Assembly (NCBI GenBank): GCA_016791005.1
Contig: JAEUNY010000104.1
Location: 1 to 62,541, forward strand
Direction of reading: 5' to 3'
DNA from: Zoogloeaceae bacterium
GTDB taxonomy: Bacteria; Pseudomonadota; Gammaproteobacteria; Burkholderiales; Rhodocyclaceae
Length of the DNA: 62,541 nucleotides
Shown here: piece after piece, positions 27,104-37,730 of the stretch
How the letters are laid out: each line of letters starts with the position of its first letter
Numbering within the stretch: the stretch's first letter is position 1
Notes under the pieces: generated by a model
Told to the model about the DNA's origin: nothing
Database searches by the model: none
Seen by the model: only the letters and a program-made list of their open reading frames with translations
Translations under genes and position numbers: made by a program

Positions 27104-28365
27104 GCCTTGGCCTCCTGCCACTTGCGTAACTGAGCCACCCGCTGGAGGGCGGGGGGATGGGAATCGTTGACCGATGAATAGACCGGGTCCGGGGTCAGAG
27201 TCGAGGCATTGTCGCGATAGAGCTTGATGAGCGCAGAAATCAAATCTTCGGGATTGGCATGGGTGGCCGCGTAGTGGTCAGCCTGAAACTCATGGCGCCG
27301 CGACCAGACGCTCAGAACGGGAGCCAGGGGGAAGAGAAGTACCGGCAAGACTTCGGCAAAAAGGATGAGGGCGGTGGGGGTGTCCTGCGCGGCAACACCA
27401 AGGCCCTGGAAAAACCAGGGCTGCCCAGTCAGCCAGGCCAGCAGTGCAAAAAAGACGAGGAAGGCGCCGCCGAGCACCACTAGGCGCTTGATGACGTGGT
27501 GGTGGCGGAAATGGCCCAATTCGTGGGCGAGGACCGCCTCGATTTCGGTGGGGGCGAGTTTTTCGAGCAGGGTGTCGAAGAAAACGATGCGCTTTGCAGC
27601 CCCCAAGCCGGTGAAATAGGCGTTGCCATGGGCCGATCGGCGGGACCCGTCCATCACGAACAGGCCGTTGGAGCGAAAGCCGCACCGGGTCAGCAGGGCC
27701 TCCACGCGGCCTTTGGTTTCCCCTTCGGCGAGGGGGGCGAAGCGGTTGAAGAGCGGCGCAATGAAGGTTGGCCAGATTACCATCATGCCCAGATTGAGGC
27801 TCATCCAGCCCGCCCAGGCGTACAGCCACCACCACTCGCCAGCGGCCTCGATGATCCACAGCAATCCCACGAGAATGGGCAGCCCCAGGGCGACGGCGAG
27901 GGCGGCTTGGCGGGCGGTGTCGCTCCAAAACAGGGTGGGGGTCATGCGGTTGAAACCGAAGCGGGCTTCGAGGCCGAAGGTCCGGATCCAGCCGAAGGGA
28001 AGATCCACCAGCCAGCCGACGATGCCCACCGAGGCGATGAGTGCAACGCCATGGCCCAGGCTTCCACCTTCCCACCCTGCCGCGGCCCAAACGTCATGCA
28101 GGATCTGGATGCCCCCCCCAAGGGTGAGAACGAGGAGTACGAGGGCGTTGGTCAGCAGGTGCCAACGCGCGAGTCGCATCTTTCCCACGGTGTATTCCGC
28201 GGCGCGCTGATGGGCCGCGAGACCCACGGTGGCGGAAAAATCATCCGGCACGCGGTCGCGATGACGCTCGACATGGGCGATCTGGCGGGTGGCAAGCCAA
28301 AGGCGGAGTCCGGTCGACAGAGTGAGGCCGGTCAGGAACAGCAGGGTGAAGGCGGAGGCGGTCAT
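27100..28365 (-). CDS. M48-family membrane metalloprotease (Ste24/HtpX-like)
   Basis: This is an integral membrane zinc protease of the CAAX-protease type. I take ATG 28363-28365 over a TTG 45 nt upstream, giving 421 aa of Ste24-like length. Several membrane helices precede the zinc motif HELGH (His281, Glu282, His285), and the third-ligand region is [13 protein letters not shown]. An N-terminal M48_N region is seen ([15 protein letters not shown]). In bacteria such proteins handle membrane-protein quality control. It is divergent from orn, with the cytochrome gene coupled downstream. Confidence 0.92.
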   Translation of the reverse strand: MTASAFTLLFLTGLTLSTGLRLWLATRQIAHVERHRDRVPDDFSATVGLAAHQRAAEYTVGKMRLARWHLLTNALVLLVLTLGGGIQILHDVWAAAGWEGGSLGHGVALIASVGIVGWLVDLPFGWIRTFGLEARFGFNRMTPTLFWSDTARQAALAVALGLPILVGLLWIIEAAGEWWWLYAWAGWMSLNLGMMVIWPTFIAPLFNRFAPLAEGETKGRVEALLTRCGFRSNGLFVMDGSRRSAHGNAYFTGLGAAKRIVFFDTLLEKLAPTEIEAVLAHELGHFRHHHVIKRLVVLGGAFLVFFALLAWLTGQPWFFQGLGVAAQDTPTALILFAEVLPVLLFPLAPVLSVWSRRHEFQADHYAATHANPEDLISALIKLYRDNASTLTPDPVYSSVNDSHPPALQRVAQLRKWQEAKA

Positions 28366-28433
28366 CGACCCGAGGGCGGCGGGGAAAGGGTGAATCTGTG
28401 ACAGAATCAATTTTTTATCGTTCGCGGGAAATT

Positions 28434-28979
28434 ATGGCACAGGATCCGAATCACCTCGTCTGGCTGGACCTGGAAATGACCGGGCTTGAACCTGATCGCG
28501 ACCGCATCATCGAGATCGCGATGGTCGTTACCGATGGCGACCTGAAGGTCAAGGCCGAGGGCCCTGTGCTCGCCGTCTTCCAGCCGGCGGCGGTCCTGGA
28601 CGGCATGGATGAATGGAATCGCACCACCCACGGGCGTTCCGGCCTGATCGATCGGGTCAAGGCGTCCCCGTTTGGCGAAGAGGAAGCAGAGGCGACGATG
28701 CTGGCCTTCCTTCAGGAATGGGTGCCCGAGCGGTCCTCACCGATGTGCGGCAACTCCATCTGTCAGGATCGCCGCTTTCTCGCCCGCTACATGCCGCGCC
28801 TGGAGGCCTGGTTTCATTATCGCAACCTGGATGTTTCGACCCTCAAGGAGCTGGCCCGGCGCTGGCGGCCGGAGGTGGCCAAAGGGGTCGCAAAAAAGGG
28901 CAAACACGAGGCCCTGTCGGACATCCACGAATCCATCGCAGAGCTTGCCCACTACCGAACCCACTTTCTAAAGGTGTAA
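28434..28979 (+). CDS. orn: Oligoribonuclease
   Basis: Orn is a 3'-5' exoribonuclease that degrades di- and oligoribonucleotides, including linearised cyclic di-GMP. ATG 28434 gives 181 aa, the same as E. coli. The DEDDh residues are seen: Asp12 and Glu14 in WLDLEMTGL, then the Asp in [15 protein letters not shown] and the terminal [11 protein letters not shown] with its His and Asp. Confidence 0.97.
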   Translation: MAQDPNHLVWLDLEMTGLEPDRDRIIEIAMVVTDGDLKVKAEGPVLAVFQPAAVLDGMDEWNRTTHGRSGLIDRVKASPFGEEEAEATMLAFLQEWVPERSSPMCGNSICQDRRFLARYMPRLEAWFHYRNLDVSTLKELARRWRPEVAKGVAKKGKHEALSDIHESIAELAHYRTHFLKV

Positions 28980-28997
28980 GAGAGCGGGGGCCCGGCA

Positions 28998-30674
28998 TCA
29001 GGGTTTGTACAGGGCGGGCTCGCTGATCCGGTAGAGTTGCAAGACCTCAAGCTGGCGCCCCCCGCCGCGCCGGTATTCCCAGACGCGCCGGGCCGCAGTG
29101 GGAAGGCTTGGCAAAATTTCTCGGTGGTCCATCGCGACGAGGCGCAAGGCGCAGTTGCGCCCCCAGTCAGAAGCCGGCGCGAGCCGTATCTCCGTAAAGT
29201 AGCTGAGGGAGGCGCGCAGACTGGGGCTGAGGTCGTCCGCCGCCACACATTCCGCCTTGGCGGCCGCTGAGGCCTTGGCCAGGCCTTCAGCAGCCGGGCG
29301 GTAGCTCTTGCCGTGGTCGAACCAGGGCATGAGAAGGAGTACCGCCAAGGTCCACAGCAGCGTTGTTCCGGTGGCCCAGTTGATGGCGCCCCGATTGGGT
29401 GAGCGGGGGGCGTTCCACACCAGCGCGAGCCAAGCGGTCACCAGGATTCCGCCCGCGACGCCGGGTACCCAGGTGAAATTCAGATGGAAACCCGGGGCGA
29501 GCTTCACGAGCTGACGGGACAGCCCCGGCGGCCATGCGAGCCCCATGGCAGTCCAGGCCAGGAAGACGAGGAGCGCGAATACGACGAAGGTCATGATGGC
29601 GAACCAGTCGAATGCGCTGGCGGCCCCGCGCCGAAGGGAAGGCACCCCGGCGCTGGCGATCAAGGCCAGGGCGGGAATCAGGGGCAGCAGGTTGGCTGGC
29701 CGCAGGGAATCGGCCAGGAGCAGCACCGTGGCCAGCGTGACGACGAGTAGAACGAGGGCGAGCCGCCAGGGGTATTCGGCGAGCTGACGCCTCGCCCGCC
29801 ACAGGGCCCAGCCGGCGATGGGCCACAGTGGCCAGAGAAACCATCCCAGTTGCTGGATCATGAAGGATGGCTGGCGCAGGTTGTCGAGGGACGGGATCAG
29901 ACCGGCCACCTGCTGCCGCCATAACATCGCCGCTGGCTCGGGATGGAGGGCGAAGAGGGGAATCAGCCAGGCGGCGGCGATGGCGCATCCCAACAGAATT
30001 CCGGCCGTCACGGCCAGCCGGGACGACCGGGCGGTCTCAGCCGGGGGGGCGATCATGGCAGTGAAAAGGAGGGCCACGGAGGGCAGGGCGCCCGCCAAAC
30101 CGCCAGCGAGAAAACTCAGGCCGCCACTTGCCCCGGCGACGAGCCCGCCGCCGCGGGGCGATTTGGGGAGCTTGGCGAGGGCGGCCAAGGTGAGTGATGT
30201 CGTGGCGAGAACGGCCAGAATTGGCTGGGTCTCATGGGCGTGGACCACCAGGCCCAGGGTGCCCAGTGCCAGGAGACACACCGTGGACAAGGTGGGGCGC
30301 CCGAAGAGCGCCGAGGCGGCCCGGGCAAGGGAGAAGAGCATCACGCCGATGCAGAGGGCGCTGGCCAGCCGGGCGCCGTCGTGCATGGGAAGGAACGGCC
30401 CGGCGACCCAGGCGGTCACCGCGCCGAGCCAGTAGTAGAGGGGCGGGTATTCCAGATAGGGTTCGCCCCCGATGGCGGGGAGCAGCCAATGGCCGTCCCG
30501 CAGCGCCCCAACGATGGGGCCGAAATAGCGGGAATCGTCGCCGCGCCAGGGATCATGACCAGTCAGCCCGACGAGGAGATAAATCGAGGCGAGAACCACG
30601 ATGCCCCGAGGGCTGAAAAGAAAGCCCAGGAGGCGGGCTCGCAGCCCAGGCTGGGCCGCGTCAGCGGCGACCAT
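28998..30674 (-). CDS. GT-C-type membrane glycosyltransferase (ArnT/PMT-like)
   Basis: This 558-residue polytopic membrane protein resembles the ArnT/dolichyl-phosphate-mannose family. The first luminal loop contains HDPWRGDDSRYFGPIVGALR and YLEYPPLYYWLG, the acidic and aromatic motifs of GT39/GT83 enzymes. About 12 hydrophobic helices follow, then a C-terminal periplasmic domain from about residue 450. It probably transfers a sugar from an undecaprenyl carrier to an envelope acceptor; donor and acceptor cannot be told. It lies 19 nt from the convergent orn stop. Confidence 0.8.
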   Translation of the reverse strand: MVAADAAQPGLRARLLGFLFSPRGIVVLASIYLLVGLTGHDPWRGDDSRYFGPIVGALRDGHWLLPAIGGEPYLEYPPLYYWLGAVTAWVAGPFLPMHDGARLASALCIGVMLFSLARAASALFGRPTLSTVCLLALGTLGLVVHAHETQPILAVLATTSLTLAALAKLPKSPRGGGLVAGASGGLSFLAGGLAGALPSVALLFTAMIAPPAETARSSRLAVTAGILLGCAIAAAWLIPLFALHPEPAAMLWRQQVAGLIPSLDNLRQPSFMIQQLGWFLWPLWPIAGWALWRARRQLAEYPWRLALVLLVVTLATVLLLADSLRPANLLPLIPALALIASAGVPSLRRGAASAFDWFAIMTFVVFALLVFLAWTAMGLAWPPGLSRQLVKLAPGFHLNFTWVPGVAGGILVTAWLALVWNAPRSPNRGAINWATGTTLLWTLAVLLLMPWFDHGKSYRPAAEGLAKASAAAKAECVAADDLSPSLRASLSYFTEIRLAPASDWGRNCALRLVAMDHREILPSLPTAARRVWEYRRGGGRQLEVLQLYRISEPALYKP

Positions 30675-30704
30675 GGCCGCTCCTCAATTCAGGCGCCGGC
30701 CAAA

Positions 30705-30730
30705 GAAAAAAGGCAGCCAAGGCTGCCTTT
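30705..30730 (-). terminator. Rho-independent terminator of rpmE
   Basis: On the minus strand AAGGCAGCC pairs with GGCTGCCTT around two bases and runs into TTTTTT. It starts about 22 nt after the rpmE stop. Confidence 0.85.
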
Positions 30731-30751
30731 CTCCAGCGCGATCGGCCCGTC

Positions 30752-30970
30752 TCAGCCAAGGCGCTGAACGCTGCCATATTTCTGGCGGAAGCGCTCGACG
30801 CGGCCGGCGGTGTCCACGATCTTCTGCTTGCCGGTGTAGAACGGGTGGCATGCGGAACACACTTCCACGTGGAGCTGGGGCTTGCTCAGGGTGGAGCGGG
30901 TGGTAAAGGAGTTGCCGCAGCTGCAGGTGATCTGCACTTCCGCGTATTTGGGATGGATGTCGGCTTTCAT
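30752..30970 (-). CDS. rpmE: 50S ribosomal protein L31, zinc-binding form
   Basis: This 72-residue large-subunit protein carries Cys16, Cys18, Cys38 and Cys41, so it is the zinc-containing (C+) form; the zinc-free paralogue usually appears under zinc starvation through Zur. That paralogue is not in the window. It is monocistronic, with its own terminator. Confidence 0.97.
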   Translation of the reverse strand: MKADIHPKYAEVQITCSCGNSFTTRSTLSKPQLHVEVCSACHPFYTGKQKIVDTAGRVERFRQKYGSVQRLG

Positions 30971-31032
30971 GGAATTTCCTTTGGGCTGGGGGCGGTGGAT
31001 GTGGCCGCCCGCAAATTAAGCCTCCAATGATC

Positions 31033-33747
31033 TCATTTATCCGCTTTTTCGGCAAGGATTGCTGCCGATTTGGGTGGAAACGTCGTCTCCCAAAGCTCAA
31101 TGATCGGCGCCCGCAAAACGGCCACCGGCTCGGCTTCCACTCTGGAAGGATGGCCATTGAGGCGTTGGCGGTGCTGAAGTCGGCGAAGCTCCCGGTAGGC
31201 GTCGGCACATTGCTCCGCGAGGCGCGCATCCACCAGCCCACGTTCCCCGGCCCGACGCAGGAGGGCGATGTTGCCCACGTTATCGGCGAGTTCAGGATGG
31301 GCTCCGGCATGGCCGAGGACCAGAAACTGGACGAGGAACTCGACGTCCACCAGCCCGCCGGGATCGTGCTTGAGATCGAAGAGGGGAGGCTTGCCCCGGT
31401 GGGCATCGCGCATCTTCTGGCGCATCTTGACGACTTCCTCCCGCAAGGGGGCGAGATCCCGGGGTTGCATGAGGACGGCCCGCCGAATCGTCTCGAAGCG
31501 CTCGCCCAGGGCACGATCCCCGGCGGCAAATCGCGCGCGGGTCAAGGCCTGATGCTCCCACACCCAGGCCGACTCCCGCTGGTAGCGGTGGAAAGCGTCG
31601 ATTGAGGAGACCAGAAGCCCGGACTCTCCGTTGGGGCGCAGGCGCAGATCGGTCTCGAAGAGCATGCCTGCAGCCGTCTGGCTCGACAGCCAGGTGTTGA
31701 TGCGCTGACTCAGACGCGCGTAGTGCTCGGCCGCCTCGGGGGCCTCGTCGTCATAGAGAAACACGATGTCCAGGTCGGAGGCGTAGCCCAGCTCCTTGCC
31801 ACCCAGCTTGCCGTAGGCGATGACGGCGAAGCGGGGTGCGTCGCGATGGCGGTTACGGATCTTTGCCCAGCACACCGGGATTGTCTCGTCCAGCATGATG
31901 TCCGCCAGGGCCGAGAGATGGTCTGCCAGGCCCTCCACCGACAGGCTACCCGCCAAGTCCTGGGTGAGCAGGCGGAACACCGCGGCGTGGTGGTGCTCCC
32001 GCATCACGTCCATTTGCCGCTCGGTGTCGGGTTCAAGTTCGGTGAGGGCCTGGTGGAGTTCGGCCCGGAAGGCGGGCCAGTTGGGGGCCTCGAGCTGACG
32101 GGGGTCGAGAAGATCGTCCATCAGGATCGGATGCCGATTGAGATACTGCGCGGCCCAGGACGACGCGCTGATGAGCTCCACCACCTTGCTCAGCGCCTGG
32201 GGATACTGTTGCAGCAGGGCGAGGTAGGCGCCGCGACCGCTCACCATTTCCAGGAGGTCGAGGGCGCGACTGAGGCTGGTGTCGGCGTCGGTAAAATTGC
32301 AGGCCGCCTCGATCAGTCGCGGCACCAGGGCATCGAAGCGGCTGCGGATCTTTGGGGGTAATTGCAGGTAGCGGGGGCTTGCCTGGATGGCCGCCAGACG
32401 CCGGGCCGCGCCCTCCGGATTCTCGTAGCCCAGGGTCGTGAGGATGGTGGTGGTGCGAGGCAGATCGTCGGCCCCGGACCACACGGCGTCGAGGGGGTGA
32501 GCGTCCTCGGTGGGGTTGGCAAAGACGTCGTCGAAATGCTGGCTGACGCAATGTCGATGGCCATCGAGTACGGCGAGGAGTTCGGAGTAATCGGCACAGC
32601 CCATCGAACGGGCGATCCGGGCCTGGTCCTCGGCATTGGCCGGCAGGTCGTGGGTCTGGGCGTCGTCCAGGTACTGGAGGCGATGTTCCAGGCGGCGCAG
32701 GAAGTCGTAGGCACGGGCCAGTTTGTCGACCGTCTTGGCCTCGAGAATGCCGCGTTGGCCCAGGAGGGCCAGCACTTTCAGGGTGGGTTTGATCTGCAGG
32801 GCTCGATCCCGTCCGCCGCGGATCAACTGAAACACTTGGGCGATGAACTCGATTTCGCGGATCCCGCCCGGGCCGAGCTTGATGTTGTGGGCCCGATCCC
32901 GCCGCGCGACCTCCCGGCGGATCTGGGCGTGCAGCTCCCGCATGGCGTTGATGGCGCCGAAATCCAGATACTTGCGAAAGACGAAGGGGCGCGAAATGGC
33001 CTCCAGCTCGCCGAACCGCTCGCCATTCATCACCCGGGCCTTGATCCAGGCGTAGCGCTCCCACTCCCGCCCCTGGGTGATGAAGTAGTTTTCCAGCATG
33101 TCGAAGCCGCATACCAGAGGCCCCGAGTCGCCGTTCGGGCGCAGGCGCATGTCCACCCGGAACACCTGGCCGTCCTCGGTGACCTCCGCCAGGGCCTGGA
33201 TGATCTGGCGCCCGAGCTTTTCGAAGAATTCGAAGTTGCTGATGACCTTGGCGCCGCCGGTGTCTCCATCCTCCGGGTAGACAAAGATCAGGTCGATGTC
33301 GGAGGAGACGTTGAGCTCGCGGCCCCCGAGCTTGCCCATGCCGATGACAATGAACTCCTGCACCCAGCCGCCGGGGCCGAGGGGCTCGCCGTAGCGTTGC
33401 ACCAGGGGCGCGCGCAGGATTTCATGGGCGGTGCGCACGGCGACATCGGCCAGCATCGTCATGGTCTCCGTCACCTCCGCGAGGGGCGCGAGGCCGGCGA
33501 GATCTCGCACCACGAGGTGACTCAGGACCCAGGTTCGCAGGTGGCGCAAAACGCGGCGCAGATTGGCGCCATCCACCTTCCGCTCCACCAGGAAGGCCTG
33601 CATCTCCGTTTCGCCCAAGGGGGTGGTCAGATGCGCGGCGAGTTGCTCGGGGAGCCAAACCCGGCTCGCCAGCATGCGCTGCAGATAGCGGGAGTGGGTC
33701 GCGCCAGCCTCGATGAGGGATGTGGCGGATACCGAGTCTTGGGACAT
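31033..33747 (-). CDS. glnE: Glutamine synthetase adenylyltransferase/adenylyl-removing enzyme
   Basis: GlnE modifies glutamine synthetase in response to PII status. ATG 33745-33747 (MSQDSVSATSLIEAGATHSRYLQ) gives 904 aa; the in-frame extension upstream is not family-like. Both nucleotidyltransferase domains are present: the N-terminal adenylyl-removing domain with GMGKLGGRELNVSSDIDLIF and the C-terminal transferase domain with AYGKLGGKELGYASDLDIVF. Each is followed by a helical regulatory bundle. It is divergent from yhdP by about 120 nt. Confidence 0.95.
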   Translation of the reverse strand: MSQDSVSATSLIEAGATHSRYLQRMLASRVWLPEQLAAHLTTPLGETEMQAFLVERKVDGANLRRVLRHLRTWVLSHLVVRDLAGLAPLAEVTETMTMLADVAVRTAHEILRAPLVQRYGEPLGPGGWVQEFIVIGMGKLGGRELNVSSDIDLIFVYPEDGDTGGAKVISNFEFFEKLGRQIIQALAEVTEDGQVFRVDMRLRPNGDSGPLVCGFDMLENYFITQGREWERYAWIKARVMNGERFGELEAISRPFVFRKYLDFGAINAMRELHAQIRREVARRDRAHNIKLGPGGIREIEFIAQVFQLIRGGRDRALQIKPTLKVLALLGQRGILEAKTVDKLARAYDFLRRLEHRLQYLDDAQTHDLPANAEDQARIARSMGCADYSELLAVLDGHRHCVSQHFDDVFANPTEDAHPLDAVWSGADDLPRTTTILTTLGYENPEGAARRLAAIQASPRYLQLPPKIRSRFDALVPRLIEAACNFTDADTSLSRALDLLEMVSGRGAYLALLQQYPQALSKVVELISASSWAAQYLNRHPILMDDLLDPRQLEAPNWPAFRAELHQALTELEPDTERQMDVMREHHHAAVFRLLTQDLAGSLSVEGLADHLSALADIMLDETIPVCWAKIRNRHRDAPRFAVIAYGKLGGKELGYASDLDIVFLYDDEAPEAAEHYARLSQRINTWLSSQTAAGMLFETDLRLRPNGESGLLVSSIDAFHRYQRESAWVWEHQALTRARFAAGDRALGERFETIRRAVLMQPRDLAPLREEVVKMRQKMRDAHRGKPPLFDLKHDPGGLVDVEFLVQFLVLGHAGAHPELADNVGNIALLRRAGERGLVDARLAEQCADAYRELRRLQHRQRLNGHPSRVEAEPVAVLRAPIIELWETTFPPKSAAILAEKADK

Positions 33748-33868
33748 GAGAGCCTTCCAGTAGGTAAAATCTCGCGATGCGCCATCATCGCCGTCCGCGC
33801 CTGGCGCCCTCCTGATTCTAGTCAATGATCTCCCCCGCCCCTCTTTTGAGCCAGGAAAGTTTGGCATC

Positions 33869-36800
33869 GTGAGTGCGATCGCCGAAACCCCCGCCCGCCG
33901 CCCATGGGGCGCGCGCTTCATTCGCGGACTCCTTTGGACGGCGCTTGCCGTGTATTTTTGCTTCGGTGCGGTGGTGCTCATCCTGCGCTATGGGGTGCTG
34001 CCCCGCATCGATGACGCGCGGCCCACCATCGCCCGCTGGGTCACGGAGCAGGTGGGGCAGCCGGTGGAGATCGGCCGCCTGACCGCGGACTGGTCCGGAT
34101 TGCGCCCCCGCATCCACCTGGCGAAATTGACCGTCCGGGATGGGGCGGGGCAGCCGGGCCTCGAACTCGACCAAGTGGATGCCGTGCTGGGCTGGTCCTC
34201 CGTGCTGCGCCTTCGCCCCTACTTTCAGCGCATCGACGTGACGGCGCCACGACTGGTGGCGCAGCGCCGGGCAGATGGGCGCTTGGTGGTGGCGGGCGTG
34301 GAGATTCGCGACGATTCGGCGGAGCCCGGGTTTGTCGATTGGCTGCTCCAGCAGGGGACGGTGACGGTGCGGGATGCCCGGCTCGAATGGGCCGACCAGC
34401 AACGCCAGGCGCCACAACTGGTGCTGGAATCCGTCCAGTTCCAGATGAGCCATTTTCTTGGCCATCATCGCTTCGGGCTCCAGGCCCGGCCCCCGGCCGC
34501 GCTGGCGTCCTCGCTGGACGTGCGGGGCGACCTGCGGGGTGCGCTGCCCCGGCCGATCGCCGAGTGGCGCGGCGAGGTGTATGCCCGGGTGGATGGCGCG
34601 GACCTTCGCGCCTTTCAGCCCTGGGTCGATCTTCCCTACGAGGCCGGAGGGCGGGGGAGTGCCCGGGCCTGGGTCAGCTTCGGCGACGGGGAAAGGCAGA
34701 TCGTCACCGATTTCGATCTCGCTGCGGCGCAGGTGCGACTGGCGCCCCAGTTGCCGGTGCTGACCCTCGTGCGCGGGCGAGGGCGGATCGGGCTGGGCGA
34801 GCGGGGCGACGAACGCCGTCTGGACCTGCGCGAGGTAAGCGTGGCCACCGGCGATGGCCTCGCCCTCGGCCCGGTGACCGTGAGCCTGGCGCAACGGGTG
34901 GGCACGGAGCCCGGCGGACACCTGCAGGCCAGTGTGCTGGATCTCGATGCCTTGGTTCGGTTGGCGGTGTTCCTCCCCCTCAACCAAGGAGTGGTCGATC
35001 AACTCGCATCCTTCGACCCCACCGGGGCGATCCATAATTTCGATGCCAACTGGCGCGGTACGCTGGACGCGCCAACGGCCTGGAAGCTGAAGGCCCGCTT
35101 CGACGGCATCGGGCTGCGGGCCTGGAAGCGCATTCCGGGCGTCGCGGGCCTCTCGGGCGACATTGAGGGCAGCGAATCCCAGGGCCGGCTCGTGATTCAG
35201 ACGCCGGACCTCAAGCTGGACCTGCCGGAGGTGTTCTCCAATCCGCGACTGCAGCTGGCCAAGGTGCGGGCAGAGGGCGGATGGCAGCGGCGCAGCGGCC
35301 ATCTGGAGTTCTCCCTCGACAAGGCGGAGTTTGAAAACGACGACGCCAGCGGTCAGGCGTCAGGCACCTATGTCCCCACCGACACCGGCCCGGGGGTAAT
35401 CGATCTTCAGGCGCGCCTGCTGCAGGCCAACGGCGCGGCCGTCTGGCGCTACATGCCCCTGGTGGTGAATCGGGATACGCGGGATTGGCTGCAGCGCAGC
35501 ATCGTTGGCGGAACGGCCCACGATGCGCGCCTGCGGCTGAAGGGCGATCTGCGCGACTTTCCCTTCGTGGGCGGGCGGGGAGGGCAGTTCCAGGTGCGGG
35601 CGCGGATTGCCGGGGCGCGGCTGGAATATGCCGAGGGCTGGCCGCCCATCGACGACATCAACGGCGAGTTGCTCTTCGAGGGGGCGTCGATGACCATCAC
35701 CGCCAACCGGGCGCGGATCTTTGGCGTGGAACTGATGGACGTGTCCACCCGCCTGGCTGATCTGGAAGCCCCAGAGGAGCTCCTGGAGATCCAGGGCAAG
35801 GCGAGCGGACCGACGCCGGATTTCCTCCGCTTCGTCTCCGAGAGCCCGGTGGCCCAGCAGATCGATCACTTCACCGACGACATGCGGGCTGAGGGCAACG
35901 GCCGGCTCGATCTGCGTCTCGACATGCCGCTGCGCAATACCGCATCCACCAAGGTTCGGGGGACGTTTGCCTTCTCTGGAAACCGCCTTGTGGTGGTGCC
36001 CGAGCTGCCGCCCATCACCGAGGCGGGGGGGCGGGTCAGCTTTACCGCCCAGGCCCTGACCTTGTCCGATGGGCGCGGCCGCTTTCTCGATGAACCGGTG
36101 ACGATTCGGGGCGAGACCCGGTCTGATGGGGTGGTGGCCTTCACGGCGGCGGGCGGGGCCTCCCTCGCAGCGGCTCGCCGCCATTACGGATGGCCCTGGT
36201 TGGACCATCTTGCCGGCTCGGTGGGCTGGAAGGCCGATGTCGCGGTGAAGTCCCGCGGGGCGACGGTGGCGGTGCGCAGCACGCTGGGCGGTTTGACCTC
36301 CAGCCTGCCGGCGCCCTTCAACAAGCGGAGCGCGGACGAATGGCCCTTGCGGGTCGACCTGACCCTGCAGCCGGGCGGGGCGGAGGATGCCATCCGCGCT
36401 ACCCTGGGAGAGATTCTGGCCATCGACTTGCGTGGGCAGGGGGAGGGAGCTTGGCACCCGACCCGGGGCGACATCGCGGTGGGGCTGCCGCTGCGGCTGC
36501 CCGAGCGGGGCGTGAGTTTCCGGGTCAGTCGCCCGGAGATCGATCTGGATGCCTGGCGCCAGGCCTTGGATGGGGGCGAGTCCGAAAGCTCGGGGGCTGA
36601 GGCGGAGGCGGGAGGCGGCGTGACCCAGGTGAGCCTCCAGGCCGGGACGGTCCTGGCCTTCGGTCAGACCGTACGGGATCTCAACCTCCAGGCCGGGGCG
36701 CGGGCCGGGGGCTGGCAGGGCACCGTGCGCAGCAAGGAGGCCGAGGGCGAATTTCGCTGGCATGGCAAGGACAACGGCGCCCTCACGGCCCGCCTCTTCC

Positions 36801-37699
36801 GCCTGGCGGTGGGGGGCGGCCCGGAGGGCAGCGACGACGGGGCCGACGACCCCTCATCCCTGCGCAAGCTGCCGTCGCTGGACATCAGCGTCCAGCAATT
36901 CCTGTTGCGGGACAAACCGATGGGCCGCCTGGCCATCATGGCCCGCAATCAGTCCGGGGTGTGGCACATCGATTCCCTCACTCTGGTCAATCCTGACGGG
37001 GACGTGTCCGCCAAAGGGGTTTGGCGTCCGGGCCAGCCGGGCCAGACGGACCTGGATTTCAAGCTCACCACCGCCGACGCGGGCAAGCTTCTGACCCGGC
37101 TGGGCTATGCCGATGCCCTTCGCCGGGGCACCGCAAAGCTCGAGGGTAAGGTGCGGTGGAACGGCGGTCCGACCCGGGTCGATTACCCGTCCCTGGCGGG
37201 CCAGATGACCCTTGCCGCCGAAGGTGGACAGTTCCGCAAGCTTGAGCCCGGGGTGGGCCGCCTGCTGGGCGTACTCAGCCTGCAGTCCCTGCCGCGTCGA
37301 ATTACCCTGGATTTCCGCGATGTCTTCAGCGAAGGTTTCGCCTTCGATCGCATTTCGGGTAGCATCGACGTGAAGGCGGGCGTCATGCGGACCGACGATC
37401 TGGAGATCCGCGGTCCGGCGGCGCGGGTAGCCCTGAGCGGCACCGCGGATCTGGCGCGGGAGTCCCAGGATCTTGTGGTCCGGGTCCAGCCCACCCTCAG
37501 TGAGTCGGTCGCGATCGGTGCGGCGGCCAGCCTCCTCAATCCAGTGGCGGGGGTGGTCACCTACCTGGCCCAGAAGGCTCTGTCGGATCCGATCGAAAAA
37601 CTGTTCGCCTTCAATTACCGGGTGACCGGCCAGTGGCAGGATCCCAAGGTGGAGAAGCTCGAGAGCGGGTCGGAGACTCGTCCGGGCCGGCCCGAATAG
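33869..37699 (+). CDS. yhdP: YhdP-family AsmA-like envelope lipid transport protein
   Basis: This 1276-residue protein begins at GTG 33869, with AGGAAAG upstream. One N-terminal membrane anchor (about residues 19-42) is followed by a very long periplasmic beta-rich region. That region ends in the AsmA/YhdP C-terminal domain, including LDISVQQFLLRDKPMG, GRLLGVLSLQSLPRRITLDF and DVFSEGFAFDRISGSIDV. In E. coli YhdP, TamB and YdbH share phospholipid movement to the outer membrane. Full length for the family. It is 31 nt ahead of the nitrilase-family gene and forms a conserved group with it and tldD. Confidence 0.92.
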   Translation: MSAIAETPARRPWGARFIRGLLWTALAVYFCFGAVVLILRYGVLPRIDDARPTIARWVTEQVGQPVEIGRLTADWSGLRPRIHLAKLTVRDGAGQPGLELDQVDAVLGWSSVLRLRPYFQRIDVTAPRLVAQRRADGRLVVAGVEIRDDSAEPGFVDWLLQQGTVTVRDARLEWADQQRQAPQLVLESVQFQMSHFLGHHRFGLQARPPAALASSLDVRGDLRGALPRPIAEWRGEVYARVDGADLRAFQPWVDLPYEAGGRGSARAWVSFGDGERQIVTDFDLAAAQVRLAPQLPVLTLVRGRGRIGLGERGDERRLDLREVSVATGDGLALGPVTVSLAQRVGTEPGGHLQASVLDLDALVRLAVFLPLNQGVVDQLASFDPTGAIHNFDANWRGTLDAPTAWKLKARFDGIGLRAWKRIPGVAGLSGDIEGSESQGRLVIQTPDLKLDLPEVFSNPRLQLAKVRAEGGWQRRSGHLEFSLDKAEFENDDASGQASGTYVPTDTGPGVIDLQARLLQANGAAVWRYMPLVVNRDTRDWLQRSIVGGTAHDARLRLKGDLRDFPFVGGRGGQFQVRARIAGARLEYAEGWPPIDDINGELLFEGASMTITANRARIFGVELMDVSTRLADLEAPEELLEIQGKASGPTPDFLRFVSESPVAQQIDHFTDDMRAEGNGRLDLRLDMPLRNTASTKVRGTFAFSGNRLVVVPELPPITEAGGRVSFTAQALTLSDGRGRFLDEPVTIRGETRSDGVVAFTAAGGASLAAARRHYGWPWLDHLAGSVGWKADVAVKSRGATVAVRSTLGGLTSSLPAPFNKRSADEWPLRVDLTLQPGGAEDAIRATLGEILAIDLRGQGEGAWHPTRGDIAVGLPLRLPERGVSFRVSRPEIDLDAWRQALDGGESESSGAEAEAGGGVTQVSLQAGTVLAFGQTVRDLNLQAGARAGGWQGTVRSKEAEGEFRWHGKDNGALTARLFRLAVGGGPEGSDDGADDPSSLRKLPSLDISVQQFLLRDKPMGRLAIMARNQSGVWHIDSLTLVNPDGDVSAKGVWRPGQPGQTDLDFKLTTADAGKLLTRLGYADALRRGTAKLEGKVRWNGGPTRVDYPSLAGQMTLAAEGGQFRKLEPGVGRLLGVLSLQSLPRRITLDFRDVFSEGFAFDRISGSIDVKAGVMRTDDLEIRGPAARVALSGTADLARESQDLVVRVQPTLSESVAIGAAASLLNPVAGVVTYLAQKALSDPIEKLFAFNYRVTGQWQDPKVEKLESGSETRPGRPE

Positions 37700-37730
37700 T
37701 GGCATCGCATGCCACGGAGCTTCGTTTGCC

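Noticed and set aside
31033-33981. Longer glnE start with a 78-codon N-terminal extension
   Set aside because: The extension is basic and low in conserved features; the internal ATG at 33747 gives the family's expected N-terminus.
33818-35302. Long minus-strand ORF opposite yhdP
   Set aside because: Shadow frame of a 1276-residue gene with strong family features; its composition is noncoding-like.
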